Source: Angiostrongylus vasorum
Lineage: Eukaryota; Nematoda; Chromadorea; Rhabditida; Metastrongylidae
Length of the DNA stretch: 64,000 bases
Reading direction: 5' to 3'
NCBI GenBank assembly: GCA_018806985.1
Contig: JADANN010000364.1
Coordinates: forward strand, 2,969,001 to 3,033,000
Shown here: one piece after another, positions 47,559 to 59,055 of the stretch
Layout: each line of letters starts with the position of its first letter
How positions within the stretch are numbered: position 1 is the first letter of the stretch
Made by a program: the position numbers and the translations under genes
The notes under the pieces: model-generated
Database searches by the model: none
The model's input: the letters and a program-made list of their open reading frames with translations, nothing else
What the model was told of the DNA's origin: nothing

Positions 47559-47561
47559 CTG
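47559..47561 (-). promoter_or_regulatory. Probable spliced-leader acceptor of CLN3 copy C
   Basis: Minus strand reads CGATTATTGCAG, AGAACT, ATG. CAG lies 6 bases before the start codon, as in copy B, after a T-rich run. This fits a nematode trans-splice site; a 5' UTR intron is the alternative. Confidence 0.55.
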
Positions 47562-48299
47562 CAATAATCGCAAGCGACGGAAGTTATTACCGAGCTGAGG
47601 AACCCAGATCCTGAAATGAAAGCGTTCTCTGTACCAGTGTCAAATCGTCACCCTTAGTAGAATGATAATAATGGATGACGGTGCGAAATTCAACAAATTT
47701 TCTTGCATAAAGGAAAGCGACACTATCCTGTGAAAAAACTAAAACGATGGAAGAACACGTGAGAACGCCGAATAGGAATTCTTTGCTAAACAATGGAGAA
47801 ATTCCTGCAAAAAAAAACCTACAGTGGATTTTGGAGTGGAGAGTGGATTTGTAACAGGAAATAAAAACAAAGTCGCATCATTTTGAATGAACAGACATTC
47901 GGAAAAATCACAACAACCTTTGAAATAGTGTGAACACATTGTAGGTGGGCTTTCAATGCAAATCCATTAACTCGGCTCAATTAAGGTTTTGAGTTATCAG
48001 TAGACACTACCCGTAGACTTCAACGTTCAGATCAGCCAAGGGAACGATTCAGGGATTTGCTGAAAAGGAATGGGTCTGTGAGCCATTGTTCTGACGGGAT
48101 AAACGTCATCTACAGTGTGAACCTTTAAATAATATATGCAGGCTTTCAAGTGCCTTCTTAGAGCTGCCATGTAAATCCCTATATTAACTAGGCAACGAAC
48201 ACAAATATGACAAAGGAATTAGCAGTAATATAGGAGCCTGTAAAAAAAAGGTCTGCAATCAAATTTTTTAAAGCAGCTCGTTACGGCTGCAGAATTTTC

Positions 48300-48500
48300 A
48301 TTAATAATGGAAAGTCGGCAAACTGCCCTGGAATTCGAAAGCCTGAGTATAGTAGAAAAATTAACAGCAACAATCGGCCATCGCCATCTTTTGATGGTGA
48401 AAGGCTTTTGGATCAGAATAATAATCAAGTCACTACGATACGGTGACTTGAAGGACTGACAGCACTTCGTGTTGTGGTGCAGGGGTGTCAGAACAGAGGT
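48300..48500. promoter_or_regulatory. Duplicated CLN3 upstream block (copy C)
   Basis: GGAAAGTCGGCAAACTGCCC and GGTGACTTGAAGGACTGACA with CACTTCGTG match the blocks at 4440-4640 and 28170-28320. Distance to the start codon is about 0.75-0.95 kb, as in copy A. Confidence 0.4.
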
Positions 48501-48849
48501 GTGAGAACGATGTACGTCTATGAGACTTGTATGAGACCGATGAGGACGACGAAACTTGTATGAGACAGATTACCTGCGTCTAGAAACAGGTTCCTAGAAA
48601 AATTCAAATCGATTCAGCCAATGCTAATAAATTATAAGAGCTGAGAAATTTTGAACAAATAAAGAAAGGGTGGTTGCCGTTTGCAACTAGATGATCTCAT
48701 TGTCAGTCATGTCTGCATACCTTCCAATACGGTGTACAAAAATGATTTCTGCAATACAGAGATTTCAACGAACAATTTAATTTCAACAATCGTCCCTTTT
48801 TCAGTTGTTTGAAACTGTTGCACGACGAATTTGAACACTCATTCAAACT

Positions 48850-49200
48850 GTGCTAGATACGTGTCCTTCCAGCATACGCTCAGTTTATGCAGACTCACGA
48901 GATTCTCTAAGGGAGAGAGAACACTCTAAGACTCCAGCTCGTCCGCAACCGTTTGCATCACCGTCGATGTCAAACGCTGACTGCATGAGTTTTGGTACGG
49001 TCAACCTAAAATCTTGTAAAGAGTGCGGAGAAAAATACGTTGGCGAAACGAGTAGACCACTTAGCGTGGTATAAAAGAATATTTACTCGGTAAGCCCAAA
49101 GTTAAATAACTTACTCCACTAGGCGCGCACAGGAAACACAGAGATAACGGAGAGGATTTTTAAGTAGAAGTCGTAATCCTCGTGCAGGAACCTGAGACTT
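48850..49200 (+). pseudogene. Penelope-like element relic (GIY-YIG endonuclease, plus strand)
   Basis: Plus frame reads ADCMSFGTVNLKSCKECGEK then YVGETSRPL, the GIY-YIG-like core of the PLE endonucleases in this window (compare TIYLISCKACGEEYIEETGR). Stops follow within 20 codons. The relic meets the minus-strand PLE at about 49200, so two PLE 3' ends face each other. Confidence 0.6.
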
Positions 49201-49211
49201 TTTAGTGTTGT

Positions 49212-51950
49212 TCGTCGATGGCTGACGTTTCGGCGATTTCGCCTTCCTCAGAATCTGGACGTATTTTTGAACAAGATTAGTTTAATTGTTCTTTAGAAGA
49301 AAACTAAAGTATTAATGAAGATCTAACATACGAATGAACACCATATTGATCAGAAACTACTCACTGTGCTGTTACGAGTGGGACTGGTCCACGCGTTGTT
49401 CACGTGAGGTCGCGAGCGAGACACACCCCGGGGTCAAAAATCATTTTGAAATAAGGCGCCAGGTCACGTGTGATAGTGAGGCATTCGCCTTTCCGGTCCA
49501 TCTTTTGATTTTTCGAAATTTATCCAAAACGCGTCAAGAGAGTGCGCGTTGATGTTTTCGATTCCTGGGTTAGGATCCGCACCGTCACTTCAAAATCATC
49601 GCCATTGTGCTCTTGTGCCCATGTGTACCTAGACGAGTCCTTTGACGAATTTTGACTTTCTCATCTAGGTGTTCTTTTATGCGTACACGATGCGATCTAC
49701 CCGTTTCCTCAATATATTCCTCACCGCATGCCTTACACGAGATCAAGTATATTGTACCGGAACTCACGCAATCACCATCTCTCCCGTTAGGACAGATCAA
49801 ACAGTTTTCTGAGCTGCGCAAACGATCATATATATGGTTGCCAACTAATTGACGGCGTAGAGTATTGCGTGGGAGGTTGACAATAGTCTCATAATTTTCG
49901 AGACCACTTTTTCTTAAGCACCTCTTAATGGCGTAACTTATTTCATTTGATATGAAACGTAGCTTAAAAAGGGATCTCGCTTATGTTCGAAACATTGTTT
50001 AGGGAAACTACCCTATGTTTTTTGTCTGACACGAGTGGCTTCTGCTTCACAGCCATTGGAATTTATTTTTCGTCCCCAGCTTTAGCGATTCCTTCCTTTG
50101 CTCTTCTGCTGTGCACACATTTTCACCTGTTCGCTACACGTTTTTGAAGTGCTTTTTTCATGTGTGAATGATGAGAGGAGAGGTAGTGAACTAGTGTAAT
50201 TTTACTACTTGGCTTACGATACCATTTTGTTATATGGCCACCTTCTATATAGCCACTTTCTGAGAGCTTAATTTGGATGTTTAAAAATGGAAGCCAGTTC
50301 TCGGTTGGTTTTTCCCTTGTGAATTTTATATACTCTGACTGCCTGTTTAACAGTTCGAAGCACTCATCCATCTGCTCTTGTGTAGAACAGTCGATGAAGC
50401 AGTCGTCTATGTATCGACAGTAGAGTAAGAGTCGGTGGTCGAGAACTGGAGCTTCCACCTTAGACATGAAAGCGATGGCTAGGCTTGGTGCTAAACGCTG
50501 TCCCATGGCGAACCCTCTAATTTGTGCAAAGTATTTTCCAGACCACCTGAAGATTGAACAACTAAGACACTGTTTTAAGAGAGTCATTAGTTGCGCAATC
50601 GACAAGCGGTACATTTTTATTTTCTTTTCGTGCTCTACCAGCAATTCGAGAATGGCTTGCATTGCGGAGTCATTCGACACGTTGGTATAAAGTGAAGTAA
50701 CATCGGATGACTCCATTACATGCGTGCAGTTTGGTTGCGCGCACCGTTGGTGTAAAATATTTTGGTGTTAGGTAGATGGGTTGGAATGAATTTTAGCAAC
50801 CGGGTCAGGATATGGTTTAGGAACCACGATATTCTATCCGTTGGCCCACCTATACAACTGATGATGGGTCTCACTTTAAATGATGACCGATCGCTGGACA
50901 CAAGGTTATCAGGAGAACTAAAGCTTATATGTCTTAATAAGCAAGTATAGGACAGGACATGTTGGATGGTCGTCCTTAAGCCGAGAAATAACTGAAGGCT
51001 CTAAACCCGCTGCCTTTACCGTATTGACTCACTCCACATCTAACCTTCGGTATTGATTTCTATGTTCCTTTTCAGAGGATGATCTCTATAGAGAAACATC
51101 GTTGAGATGCTCGTCTGTTATTCTAACGTCCAACTGACTAGGAATAACTACAAAATCTCCATCTTTATCACTAATAGAAAGTCGCATAAATTTTGAATTC
51201 AAGAGCTCTCTAACCCGGCGCATACCACATTTTTGTTGGTGGGTGATGTTGGAGCTCAGTTGCGGAGAATTTCGTCCGAAAATAAACGAAATGCAGGGTC
51301 AAAATCGCTATTTGGTGGCTCTTGCTTAAAGAAAGCTGGGGGGAAAAGATATTGGTGGTAGTTCCACCTTGGCACTTCTTTACCTAACCTTTCTAGCCTA
51401 GCCCTATAACGTAGCTGATCTTGAAGTTCGTGCAGATTACACGTGATCATGTGCAGGAATGGTTTAGAAATGGGTTCACTAGGCGAAAAAACTCGGACCC
51501 AATTCTAACAGTGAGCGCGCATTTTCCGGAATTGTTATGCCTCCTAACACAGTAATTGTGCATGATTTCGGTATGCAATCTATTTCAGGGTTACTGCTTA
51601 AAAATTGACCAGCGGTGGTCCTTTGTTTTGATCTTTGTAGGCGGCGTGATAGATCCTCAAGCTTCTTTCTTAACTTGCTCTTAATATCACATCGAATCGT
51701 GTTACAGATGGATGTGGACCCAGCCACTCTTCTCTTCCAAAGATTCCTCTCAAATGCTGAGCACAATAGTTTCCTTTGTACACACATATGTCTAGTTGTG
51801 AAAACATTTCGTCTTTTGTGCACCGAAATGAAATGCGTAGCAATTTCATTTCGGTGCTCAACATTTGTTGAGAATTCTGTGGTAATCCGCACACTTTGTA
51901 TAATTTCCTATGTTTTATAAAGTTAGGAATAATTCGATATTTTAAGTAGT
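49212..51950 (-). mobile_element. Penelope-like element, nearly complete (RT plus GIY-YIG endonuclease)
   Basis: In order on the minus strand: an N-terminal basic region (51892-51479: KSKLRKKLEDLSRRLQRSKQ); RWNYHQYLFPPAFF (51400-51340); DKDGDFVVIPSQLDV near 51160; RPIISCIGGPTDRISWFLNH (50880-50810, RT front); motif A SSDVTSLYTNVS (50710-50675); motif B FAMGQRLAPSLA; motif C YCRYIDDCFI with both aspartates; NWLPFLNIQIKLSESGYIEG; then the endonuclease with CLICPNGRDGDC, GTIYLISCKACGEEYIEETG and RIKEHLDEK (49821-49660). The downstream tail ends in a hammerhead-like motif. At least three frameshifts or stops separate the parts, and the family YIGET is YIEET here, so it is probably inactive. The clade could be Nematis, known from nematodes, but that needs a tree. 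Confidence 0.85.
49224..49251 (-). ncRNA. Hammerhead-ribozyme-like core of the PLE
   Basis: CTGAGGA, A, GGCG AAAT CGCC, GAAACGTC, followed by AGCC. Core and stem II are perfect. The upstream stem I side is GATT instead of GGCT, so stem I is reduced. Lies in the 3' region of the PLE at 51950-49212. Confidence 0.55.
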
Positions 51951-52089
51951 GGCAGAGAAAGTGGGCCTAACCGTGCATTTCGTTTGTTTTCAGACGAAAT
52001 TCCCCCATACTTAACCACTACCAACAAAGAAATTTAATTCTTTCTACTTCTGTTTAGCAAACATGAGGTGTTATTTTTATTCTTTATTC

Positions 52090-52840
52090 ACGTACAAGCT
52101 GACGTTTTGGCGGATTTCGCCTTCCTCAGAGCCTGGAAAAGGTCAAGTTGACAGCAATCTATTCGGCCAAACACCTCCATAACCAAACAGAGAAAACGCT
52201 GAACGTAGATTTCAATCATATTGAACACAAAATAGCTTCTTTGCACGCTCACCGCTTTCTATAAGTTTCCACTGAGTATATCGCATGGAGACCAACCTCA
52301 GAGAATTAACATGGAAGCGTAACGTGCTCCTCCCATCAGAATAAAGGCTTATATACTGCCCAATATCACGCGTGATAATGAGGCGCTCTTACCTGCGGTT
52401 CGTTTTCGGGTTTCCGGAATTAATCCAGAACGCCTCGAGAGTTTTGCGCTCTTGTCTTCTCGATTCCTGCCCGAGGATCGTAACCCCTACTTCAAAATCT
52501 TCTCCGTTATGTTTTTTGCATCCTATACGTGCCTTTATGCGGACACAGGGTGGTCTGCCCGTTTTGCCAATGTATTCGTCTCCGCACGTCTTATAGGAGA
52601 TCAGATAAACTGTAGCCGAACTTATGCAATCACCACCTCTACCACTAGGGCAAATTATGCAATTTTTGCGTTGCACATAGACGGTCATATAGGCGGTTAC
52701 GAACTGGCTGGCGCCTAAGAGTACTCGGTGGTATTTCAACTACGTTTACCGAATTCTTTAGACCCGCCCTTCTTAAGCAGCGTTTTATAGCTGCACTTAC
52801 ATCATTTGAGATGAAGGGTAGGATAATGGCCCCCCTTCGC
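52090..52840 (-). pseudogene. Penelope-like element, 5'-truncated (endonuclease and 3' end)
   Basis: One frame reads ILPFISNDVSAAIKRCLRRA, then LRRQPVRNRLYDRLC, and the endonuclease frame reads NCIICPSGRGGDCISSATVY, LISYKTCGDEYIGKTGRP and ILGQESRRQERKTLEAFWIN. CxxC and YIG residues are retained, better than in the longer copy. The 5' end abuts the 3' end of the RTE family 2 relic at about 52840. It ends in the hammerhead-like motif. Confidence 0.75.
52097..52133 (-). ncRNA. Hammerhead-ribozyme-like motif of PLE, core mutated
   Basis: GGCT, CTGAGGA, A, GGCG AAATC CGCC, AAAACGTC, AGCT. Stem I (GGCT/AGCT) and stem II pair well, but GAAA has become AAAA, which removes the invariant G of the core, so it should be inactive. 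Confidence 0.5.
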
Positions 52841-53560
52841 TGGTCGTGTGGGCCCCAGCATAATCTCCCTTCGTTTCTCTCTCGCGCAATCGTCATCCAT
52901 GGTGGTGATCTGCTTCGGAGATGGTTAACGTTACCAAGACGCATCCCAATTTCTTAAAAAACGTTTCCATCTGCGCGTGCATATGTTTGACGTTAACCAC
53001 AAACACGTCCGTCCATCGTTTGAGTAGCTTTCCAAGAGGTTGCTCGCTTTCTCTTAGAATCCACTCTGCTGTTCTTTTCGTCCAACTATCATCTGTTCCC
53101 TCTTATTATGTAACCGGCTTATCTATGCCCGGCTATCCATGTATATCCTTCTGCATCCCGAACGTGAGATATGTTTAGAGGATCTAAGATGCGCTTTCCA
53201 TTGTGAGTGGCATGGCATTTAGATTTCAGAAGATATCGTTCAAGCAAGACTTTTGAGTCGAAAAAAGTAACCACGGAGTTTTGGGTCTGCTAGACGGTCA
53301 GTAGCTTCTTTGAGAAGCCCGAACCATGCTGTTCTGCTGGTTCTGTCTACTTCCTCCTCCATGTTTTTCTCCGTGTTCACTGATTAGACGTATGAGGTAG
53401 TCTCTGTAATCAGAAAACCATCAAATTCGACTTGTATTCCTTCGCATCATGGGTTTTTCATGCACTGAGGCTTCGTCTTGTTTGTGCGCTGCTAATCATT
53501 TTAGTAGCTGACAATGTATAATATCACTGCTTTTTTCTTCGGATTACTTAGACACTACTG
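52840..53560 (-). pseudogene. RTE family 2 relic (C-terminal part)
   Basis: Minus-strand frames give DDSWTKRTAEWILRESEQPL near 53095-53035, TDVFVVNVKHMHAQME near 53010-52970 and MTIARERNEGRLCWGPHDQ near 52900-52840, the end of the RTE family 2 protein as in 14940-16600. Upstream, a damaged EVDRTSRTAWFGLLKE-like block lies near 53360-53310. Confidence 0.6.
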
Positions 53561-54240
53561 CAGACAATACTGTGCCATTCCTGGTGTTCTTTGTTGCCTT
53601 TACATCATCTTTACTTCTGTTTAAGTCCTTGCTGTATTTTTTTACACCTGAGTCTTTGTTACTTTCATAGCGTTAGTGTTGTATTACTATTGCTGTGTGT
53701 GAAGGTCTAATGATCAAAATTTGATAGCTGGTGTTCCGAAAAAAAAAGGAAAAGAGTTGCGTCGCAGATCATATGGATATAAAAACAGAGCATGGATTAG
53801 TGAGTGAGTAAAGATACGCATCTCCTCATTTCCTTACTTATATTTTTCTACTGTTCTCGCAACTTATTTCAGACATTCACCAAAGGCTTACGTATGCATT
53901 TGTACCCTAGGACGCGACAACTACTAGATGCCTGAGCATCAGAACTGCGCTAACGTACGATTTAAATGTAGTTTCGCAAACAAAGTCAAGAAATATTAAT
54001 TCGACTATTAAAGAGGTACAAGTGAATCCACATAAGAAAAATTTTACACTATACAGGAGAGGGCTTTCCTAACTATGCGAATTATTGCACTTATCAGTGT
54101 TAAGCCGATGGACAGCTTTAAAACATCTTCAAGTTCAGGAGGTGATCAGTGCAACAGCAGTGGTGTTGCTACGTACAAGCAATGCCCTAGTTCCACCCAG
54201 CCACAAGCAAGCCAAAGCCGCTCATCCCTTCGGGGTCACC
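53560..54240. other. Intergenic, nothing recognised
   Basis: AT-rich, short frames only. No element assigned. Confidence 0.45.
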
Positions 54241-55440
54241 TGTCACCTGTATCACCTGTAGTCCCGTTGATCGTCGAATGATTCGAGGCGAGCGCCAGTA
54301 AATTTTCCTTTTTTTCCCTGTCTCGTGCAAGAGTAGCCGAGTGGGTTCTGCTAGCTCTAGGGACTCGTCGAGCATCATATCTTTCTTCTACGCTCTCCGT
54401 GAAGAACTCTGACCATCGGGTCGCTGGTCTTCCTGTGAGTACGTTTAACATCCCGAGGAATCCAGTCACTAATGGCTCTTGTCCACCGGTTGTCGTTCAT
54501 TCGCATTTCGTGTCCGGCCCACTTTATCTTCGACTGATTGGCATACAGAATGGCATCTTCGATTTTTGATCGTTGGCGCAGGTCGCAGCTTCGGATCCTA
54601 TCCCATACTTGTGTGAAAGGGGATACTCCTAGCATCGTCCTTTCGACTGCGCGTTCGATAACGCTGAGTGATCTTTCATCCTGCTTACGCAGCGACCAGG
54701 TTTCTGACGCATACGTTAAGGTAGGAAGTACCGTTGAGTCGAAATGGTGGGCATGGAGTCGGGTGATCTTTGCTCTCTCTTCACTACACCCTCGATGCTC
54801 TTGAAAGCTCACGAAGCCGCTCGTTTCCTCCTGCTAATCTCTGGAGCTAAGTCTTTCATCATGTTGACTTCCCGACCTAGACAGGCGGAGCTGGAGCATT
54901 CGGTGATACTCGTTCCGTTGAGCGTGAATGGGGCATACGCAAGCAATTCGTTCCTCATGAACATCGTTAATGTGAGACTTAGTTGAAGACCAATCTTTCC
55001 ACAGGCTTTATCAAAGTCGGGAAGAATTCGTTCACTGCTTGCTCACATAGCTGTCCTTCGTCCAGTGTTCTGTCAATCCTGTTTACGATGACTCGAGTGA
55101 AAAATTTGTAGGCGACAGACAGCAAGCAGATTGGGAGATAGTTGCCTATATCGTGTTCTTGAACAATAACACAGTCTTACTGGTCTTCCGCGGACTAGGG
55201 ACCTTGCATTCAGACAGGCAACGTTTCAAGAGCTGAGCAAGTTTGTTTACGAGGACTGGCGTAAGTTTCTTCAGGTGTTCTGATCTTATCCCTGTCCGGA
55301 CCTGGTGCGTTCGATTTTTCACCCACGAAATAGAATGTCGGATTTCAGAAGGGAGAACAGGTGGTATGACATATTCATTCTCCTTTATTCCATGTTAGGG
55401 AAGGAGGACATGACTACTGAAGAGATATGAGTAGTATTCC
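54240..55440 (-). pseudogene. RTE family 1 copy with internal deletion of the RT catalytic core
   Basis: Right part 55440-55040 matches the RT front (family [20 protein letters not shown] to CEQA, damaged). Left part 55000-54290 matches from KIGLQLSLT through [74 protein letters not shown]. The segment corresponding to 44693-44256 of the near full-length copy, with motifs A to C, is absent at about 55035. The 3' end repeats GTGATACAGGTGACAGGTGAC (54239-54259 complement), the RTE-type tail. Confidence 0.7.
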
Positions 55441-55930
55441 CTTCAGGGGTATCACCGAGAATTCAATTCACAGAGATAGCGCTTGCCAGTGTTGGGAACT
55501 GGGTGCGGACTCTCTTTCCCGATTGCAAAAAGAATAGATCTGATTAGCATTTAATCACATTCATAAAGAAGACCAAAAATTCACAAACATTAACAGAATC
55601 CACACACAAATTCGATGAGCTCCGAGGTATGTGGGTGCGAGGACGAAAACGAACAAGATTAAAAATGAGAAAGATAATTAGAAAGTAAAGTCTGAAAGAC
55701 GTTCAAGCTCCAATAAGTTGACAGATGAGCCGGTGACAGAATTTTCTTAAAAATTCTGGATTGACACTACCGCAGCTTCTAGTAATACAAGCTTATGAAT
55801 ATTATTTTTTGCTGAGTTGTCTACTGATATCGTGGTTAGTAACAACTCATATATGAGGGGATTATGATTACATCGTGTCCGGACGCGTTCATGATTGAAT
55901 AAATTATGTTCAGAAATCGATATGAGAAGA
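55440..55930. other. Intergenic, nothing recognised
   Basis: No recognised exon or element on either strand. Confidence 0.4.
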
Positions 55931-56400
55931 GAATTCAGTGGTTAGGTATGTTCCAAAATTAGGTGAACTCGATACCTTTTGCTCAATAAGTCACTACAAA
56001 AGTGCGATCTAGGATGTTGCGTGGCTTAATCGACCAGTGAGGAGTCGAACCAAGGACTACACGCATATTATCGCACATCTCTGAGGAAGCCGCTTCTGCT
56101 CCTCAGTAATCTCGACGGGTCTTGAGTGCGTCAGTTAGTAAAAAAAAACGATTCGATGACGACTTGTTCTGGACATTTTTGGAAGAAATTCTCTTGGCGT
56201 TGGCCATCACGTTTCTAACAACTTTAAAGTAAGGTTAATGAAATAGCAACACAAAAGAGAATATTGAGGTACCGGGAAAGTGATCCACAATAAGGAAATC
56301 GCGTCACGGAATGCACATCAAATTGTTACAATGGAGCATCAAGCATTCCAGCAGTTGTTTGCGAATTTTGAACAAGGATTATGAAAAATCTCTGGAACAA
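55930..56400 (-). repeat. Dispersed repeat F3 with tRNA-like segment, copy 2
   Basis: GTGAGGAGTCGAACCAAGGAC (56037-56057) and CCACAATAAGGAAATCGCG correspond to 7358-7380 and 7502-7518 in copy 1. Probable old SINE. Confidence 0.4.
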
Positions 56401-56959
56401 TGATATTTCACTAGTTTCATTTACTTCGGCGTTTATGTGTCTTTCGAGCTGTTGACTTGCAGCGCCATCTATCCGGAAAAAGATAACTTTGCTGGAAAAC
56501 GCGCTTGAGATATTAACAAATTCTGGACCACGTGTACCGAAATGAGTCCACGCCCGTTCGGTGGTTCATAGAAGTTTTTACTGCAATTCCTGCACCCTAT
56601 CGTAGTTTGTTTAACATAGACGTTGCTTCAAGGGTAACTCATGAAAAAAGTGTTCACATTTAGAAGATTTAATAATCTAGAAAAAGTATCTTTTGGTTGG
56701 CGAGAGGTTAGTGCGGTTGAAGAGAGCTGCACAGAGACTACGCAGAAATGCCGCTACTTGAACACTGGAATTCTAGTCTCAGAGATTTTCGCTGTGATAA
56801 GAGGATAGAACAATGACGAGACTTCTGCTGCAGTGTTCATAGATTTTTCGCCTCATCAAAGAGAATGAACGCAGTTTTTCTTCCAGAACAGTTATTAAGT
56901 CTCGTTACCTTTTTCCACATTTATCCTAAAATTTACAATATATGCATAATCAACAATTT

Positions 56960-58340
56960 TCAAATAGAACTTTCAATCCTTACTTACAATCAACAATCTT
57001 AACATAGAGTTCTGCCACGGGTGATGCATACTTTGTACTATCAGTACTGAGCCATTGCAAACAGTGAGGTTTCCTACAAGTTCTGCATCTAGTGGTGACT
57101 TGTAGCACGTTTTGCAGCATTTTTCTATCGCGCTGCTCTTTAACGGCGTTGTAACATTCCACACAGCCTCTCCATTTTTTACGAACCACTCATGCCGCTT
57201 TCTCTAAAGAAATAACCGATGTCGACGATGCACAAGCACTTTTGCCTCCAATGTAACGCAAGCAGATATCCATCGAGAAGTCATTCACGGAGGTCTCCCT
57301 CATGCTCTCATTTATCTTACATGCTTTCACTAGGACACGTAAATGATCGAGTGGGAAAAGAACCGTATACCCTAAAGAATGGATAAAAGGCATGTGTCCG
57401 AACCACGAAGAGACAGCAATGTACTTCGATAATCCTCCCTAACAAATGCACTTCGCCACCATTCGATTATTGCTGCCCGCGAATGCTTGCTCTGGTGATA
57501 GTTTTTAATCATCTCTGGTTTTTGACGACATACGGGAGACACTATATCTCCATTTATGCAGGGATCGCAACCAGTGTGCACTAAAATTGGCAGCCCCCCT
57601 TCGAGCATAATTTGAAGAATTCACGCCCATGTTTGTGCCGGTTATGTGGAACATACAAGTGAATGGCGGCTCTACTTTAAATGGCATGAGGGATTCGTTA
57701 ATACCTACATGCTCTTGAGGCCTGTATATTCTGCTGCAACTCCTACTCATTGGCTTGGTCAGTGGTCAAATCCTGTACAACCTCTCTTGTCTGCCATAGG
57801 TTACGTTGTCAGTAAAATGGAGGTTCAACAACACACATTTCGCTCTCACCGTAACAGAGGGGTGAAATAAAGTATGATGCAAATGTAGGATGCAAATTCT
57901 AATAGTTCTACAGATTCGGTAGCCTAACAATGCCCATCTTACGACAGAGATTGGTGAACCTTCCCATCACACTTACCTTTTCTCACAACGCATTTTTCTG
58001 TTGAACATATCTGATCGTCTCGCTCAAGACCATTTACCAAATTCCAGTAGTAAACTACTCATGAAAAAATTTCTTCTCCGTGCTTCGATCTACTAATTGC
58101 GCATTTATACCACTCTGACTTCCATCGAAGAGAAAGAGCTCGTGTGGCATTAAATCGCGTGAACATTCGCCACTGACATAATGAACGCGTTCATTTTCTT
58201 CCACCGATTGCTCTCCATAGTTTCTTTGGTAGGAAACGCAGGTGCCTCCACAACATCCACCCATCACCAACTTCACTGCGGTCACTCTCATCCAAAAATC
58301 GACAGCGATCGAAATTAAAGTCATCGTCAAATGCCATGGT
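56960..58340 (-). pseudogene. piggyBac-type transposase relic
   Basis: Minus strand. Near 58338 a start gives AFDDDFNFDRCRFLDESDRS, an acidic N-terminus as in piggyBac transposases. At 57750-57640 it reads YRPQEHVGINESLMPFKV, the family block with the catalytic-region Asp in a VDE-like setting (here INES, so the acidic residue is changed). At 57640-57600 an FFKLCSKGGCQF frame matches the WGIK...LC block. At 57189-57050 the C-terminal cysteine-rich domain reads WRGCVECYNA and CRTCRKPHCLQW (C-x2-C pairs). The middle is frameshifted and short. PiggyBac elements move by cut and paste at TTAA sites; no terminal repeats were found. Confidence 0.55.
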
Positions 58341-58344
58341 TTAA

Positions 58345-59050
58345 AGCTATAATACTAATTTTTAACCAGCTTTAAAACGATAATCAAGGAAATTTACTGC
58401 AAGTGCTAAAGTCGACGATATCAAAATTTAGGTCAGTAAGAAATAGCAAGAAGAAATAAAGGGAAAAAGCGACGGAGGAAGAATGGAATGATGATAACTT
58501 CACAAGTGGGCGCCTTAAATACCTGGATCTAGGATACTCCTCAAAAGTGATGGAACCATAACTCTAATTTATGTGATGAAAAATTATAGAAAATTTCATG
58601 AGTTCATTGACATGGCCAGGACTTGGTCCAGCTTATTGATCTTTACTTCAAATTCGTAGGGTACTCGAAGGAGTTATACTTTTCAAAAGAGCATGTCTCA
58701 GCTTATAAAGAACTCGAAACAGTTCTTGAACTTCAAAGATCAATTGAAATGAAACTATCAGGATTTAGAAATCTTCCCCAACAAGATATTAATTCTTTAT
58801 TCTGCATTAAATAATTGAATTATTCTTGAAGGTCCAGAATGAACTTTAAATAAACTTAAAGACATAATTTATTGGAAGACCTATACCTTTATCCTAAACT
58901 GGTTGAACTATTTCTATTTTACAACTATGTAAAAAAAAACTCGAATCTTCTGCTTATCGAAAATTACAGGGATTTATTACAAAGCCGGTATCGTCCTTCA
59001 CGTACAACGTACACAGTCCAATTTTCAACTAATAATTCACTGTTTAATCC
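58345..59050. other. Intergenic, AT-rich, no gene recognised
   Basis: Two short plus-strand frames (58623-58814 and 58872-59057) have no recognisable motif and no partner elsewhere in the window. Confidence 0.45.
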
Positions 59051-59055
59051 TCTTT

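Noticed and set aside
56490..56570. Another copy of repeat family M
   Set aside because: GAGATATTAACAAATTCTGGACC resembles the family only over about 60 bases; too weak to call.
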